A stretch of DNA of 5,107 nucleotides from Oscillospiraceae bacterium. GTDB lineage: Bacteria > Bacillota > Clostridia > Oscillospirales > Acutalibacteraceae. The stretch covers positions 1-5,107 of the forward strand of contig JAISII010000049.1 in NCBI GenBank assembly GCA_031262125.1. Reading direction: 5' to 3'. Positions 4,521 to 5,107 of this stretch are shown here, one piece after another. The stretch's first letter is position 1, and each line of letters begins with the position of its first letter. Both the position numbers and the translations under genes were made by a program. Below the pieces are notes generated by a model. That model was not told the origin of the DNA. It saw only the letters and a program-made list of their open reading frames with translations, and ran no database searches.

Positions 4521-5107
4521 TTAACTAAGCAATTCCGCAAAATCGTCTATTATAATTGCGTTTGGTGCAGCGGCAAATTGAAGGCGGCTTTGGTGCCCTT
4601 TAGTTATAAGTATGCAGTCGCAGCCGATTGCAACAGCCGAATGGTAATCGTGCAGGGTGTCGCCAATTACCAAGCATTTTTTTGGGGCAAGTTTGTTATC
4701 TTTCACATATTGCCGTGCCACTGCGGTTTTGTCGCCTGCGGTTAGGTCGTGTCGCCCAATCACATCATCAAAAAAGAAAGGTATTCCGGTTTTGGATAGC
4801 TTTGATGCGATGGTGTTTACAAATGCCGAAGACAGCACAATTTGAGAAGCTCCGGCTTTTTTAAAAGCCTCCAGCATTGGCACAACGCCGGGCATAAGCG
4901 GTTTTTTTGCAATATGCTTGTTATAGCCCTCGTGGAACTCAGTTGCGATTATGTCAAACGTAACGACGTTAAGGTCGAAAAGATTTTCGTAAAATTTAGA
5001 AATAGGCGTGTCAACAAAGCTGTAATATTGCTCTGCCGTAATTGGCTTCATATCCCGCTTTTGCAGCATATCGTTAACCGAATTGAGAGCCGCACCGAAG
5101 TCGTTGA
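4521..5107 (-). CDS. HAD-superfamily hydrolase (phosphoglycolate-phosphatase-like), N-terminus missing
   Basis: The frame stays open to the right edge, so the gene continues out of the window; the internal ATG at 5069 is unlikely to be the start because in-frame codons before it (NDFGAALNSVND) fit the family. About 194 residues are visible. HAD phosphatases remove phosphate from small cytoplasmic metabolites through an aspartyl-phosphate intermediate. Motif I (DxDGT, the nucleophile) should lie just beyond the edge and is not seen. Motif II is the serine in IVLSSAF (about 4820-4842), motif III the lysine of GDKTA (4728-4730), and motif IV IGDTLHD (about 4647-4667) with its two metal-binding aspartates. 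The segment DTPISKFYENLFDL belongs to the helical cap. The TAA stop is 65 bp before the membrane-protein gene on the same strand. Substrate cannot be assigned; the superfamily call is firm. Confidence 0.92.
   Translation of the reverse strand, partial: NDFGAALNSVNDMLQKRDMKPITAEQYYSFVDTPISKFYENLFDLNVVTFDIIATEFHEGYNKHIAKKPLMPGVVPMLEAFKKAGASQIVLSSAFVNTIASKLSKTGIPFFFDDVIGRHDLTAGDKTAVARQYVKDNKLAPKKCLVIGDTLHDYHSAVAIGCDCILITKGHQSRLQFAAAPNAIIIDDFAELLS

Noticed and set aside
4349..4540. 63-residue - strand open frame between the HAD and membrane-protein genes
   Set aside because: It spans an AT-rich gap and overlaps the start of the membrane-protein gene out of frame, with no supporting ribosome site or family pattern.

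Overview
The window looks like chromosomal DNA from a low-to-mid GC Gram-positive bacterium, most likely a Clostridia-type Firmicute. This is inferred from strong GGAGG-type ribosome binding sites, short operon gaps, A/T-rich leaders and the protein families present. No rRNA or other marker gene fixes the taxon. There is no tRNA, CRISPR array, transposase or phage gene.

Layout. Positions 1-177 hold the 3' half of a PII nitrogen-signalling gene on the + strand, ending in a good intrinsic terminator (about 234-283). Positions 178-592 carry no credible gene. They hold a roughly 300-bp, nested, imperfectly palindromic repeat (about 278-573) built from repeated ends, matched hairpins and heptanucleotide repeats in opposite orientations. 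It sits between convergent transcription units, like a MITE- or REP-type element. Everything from 593 to the right edge is on the - strand.

A tight - strand gene run reads from 3830 down to 593. In order of transcription it is a MazG-like nucleotide pyrophosphohydrolase (3537-3830), an alpha/alpha-toroid (terpene-cyclase/prenyltransferase-like) gene broken by a frameshift (2615-3534), a pyridoxamine-phosphate-oxidase-like flavin split-barrel protein (2146-2577), a small three-helix membrane protein (1774-2124), and a PstS-like substrate-binding protein with a three-helix membrane anchor (593-1783). The last two genes overlap. Gaps are 2 to 37 bp, so co-transcription is likely. Upstream are an uncharacterised five-helix membrane protein (3988-4455) and a HAD-family phosphatase whose N-terminus lies beyond the window (4521-5107).

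How they may work together. Several products deal with small phosphorylated or nucleotide metabolites: a MazG-like NTP hydrolase, a HAD phosphatase, and a phosphate-type binding domain. The PstS-like protein has no permease or ATPase in the window, so a role as a membrane-anchored sensor or accessory protein is as plausible as transport. That functional link is inference. The clearest unusual items are the nested palindromic repeat, the frameshift in the toroid gene, and the PstS domain fused to a three-helix anchor beside a small membrane partner.
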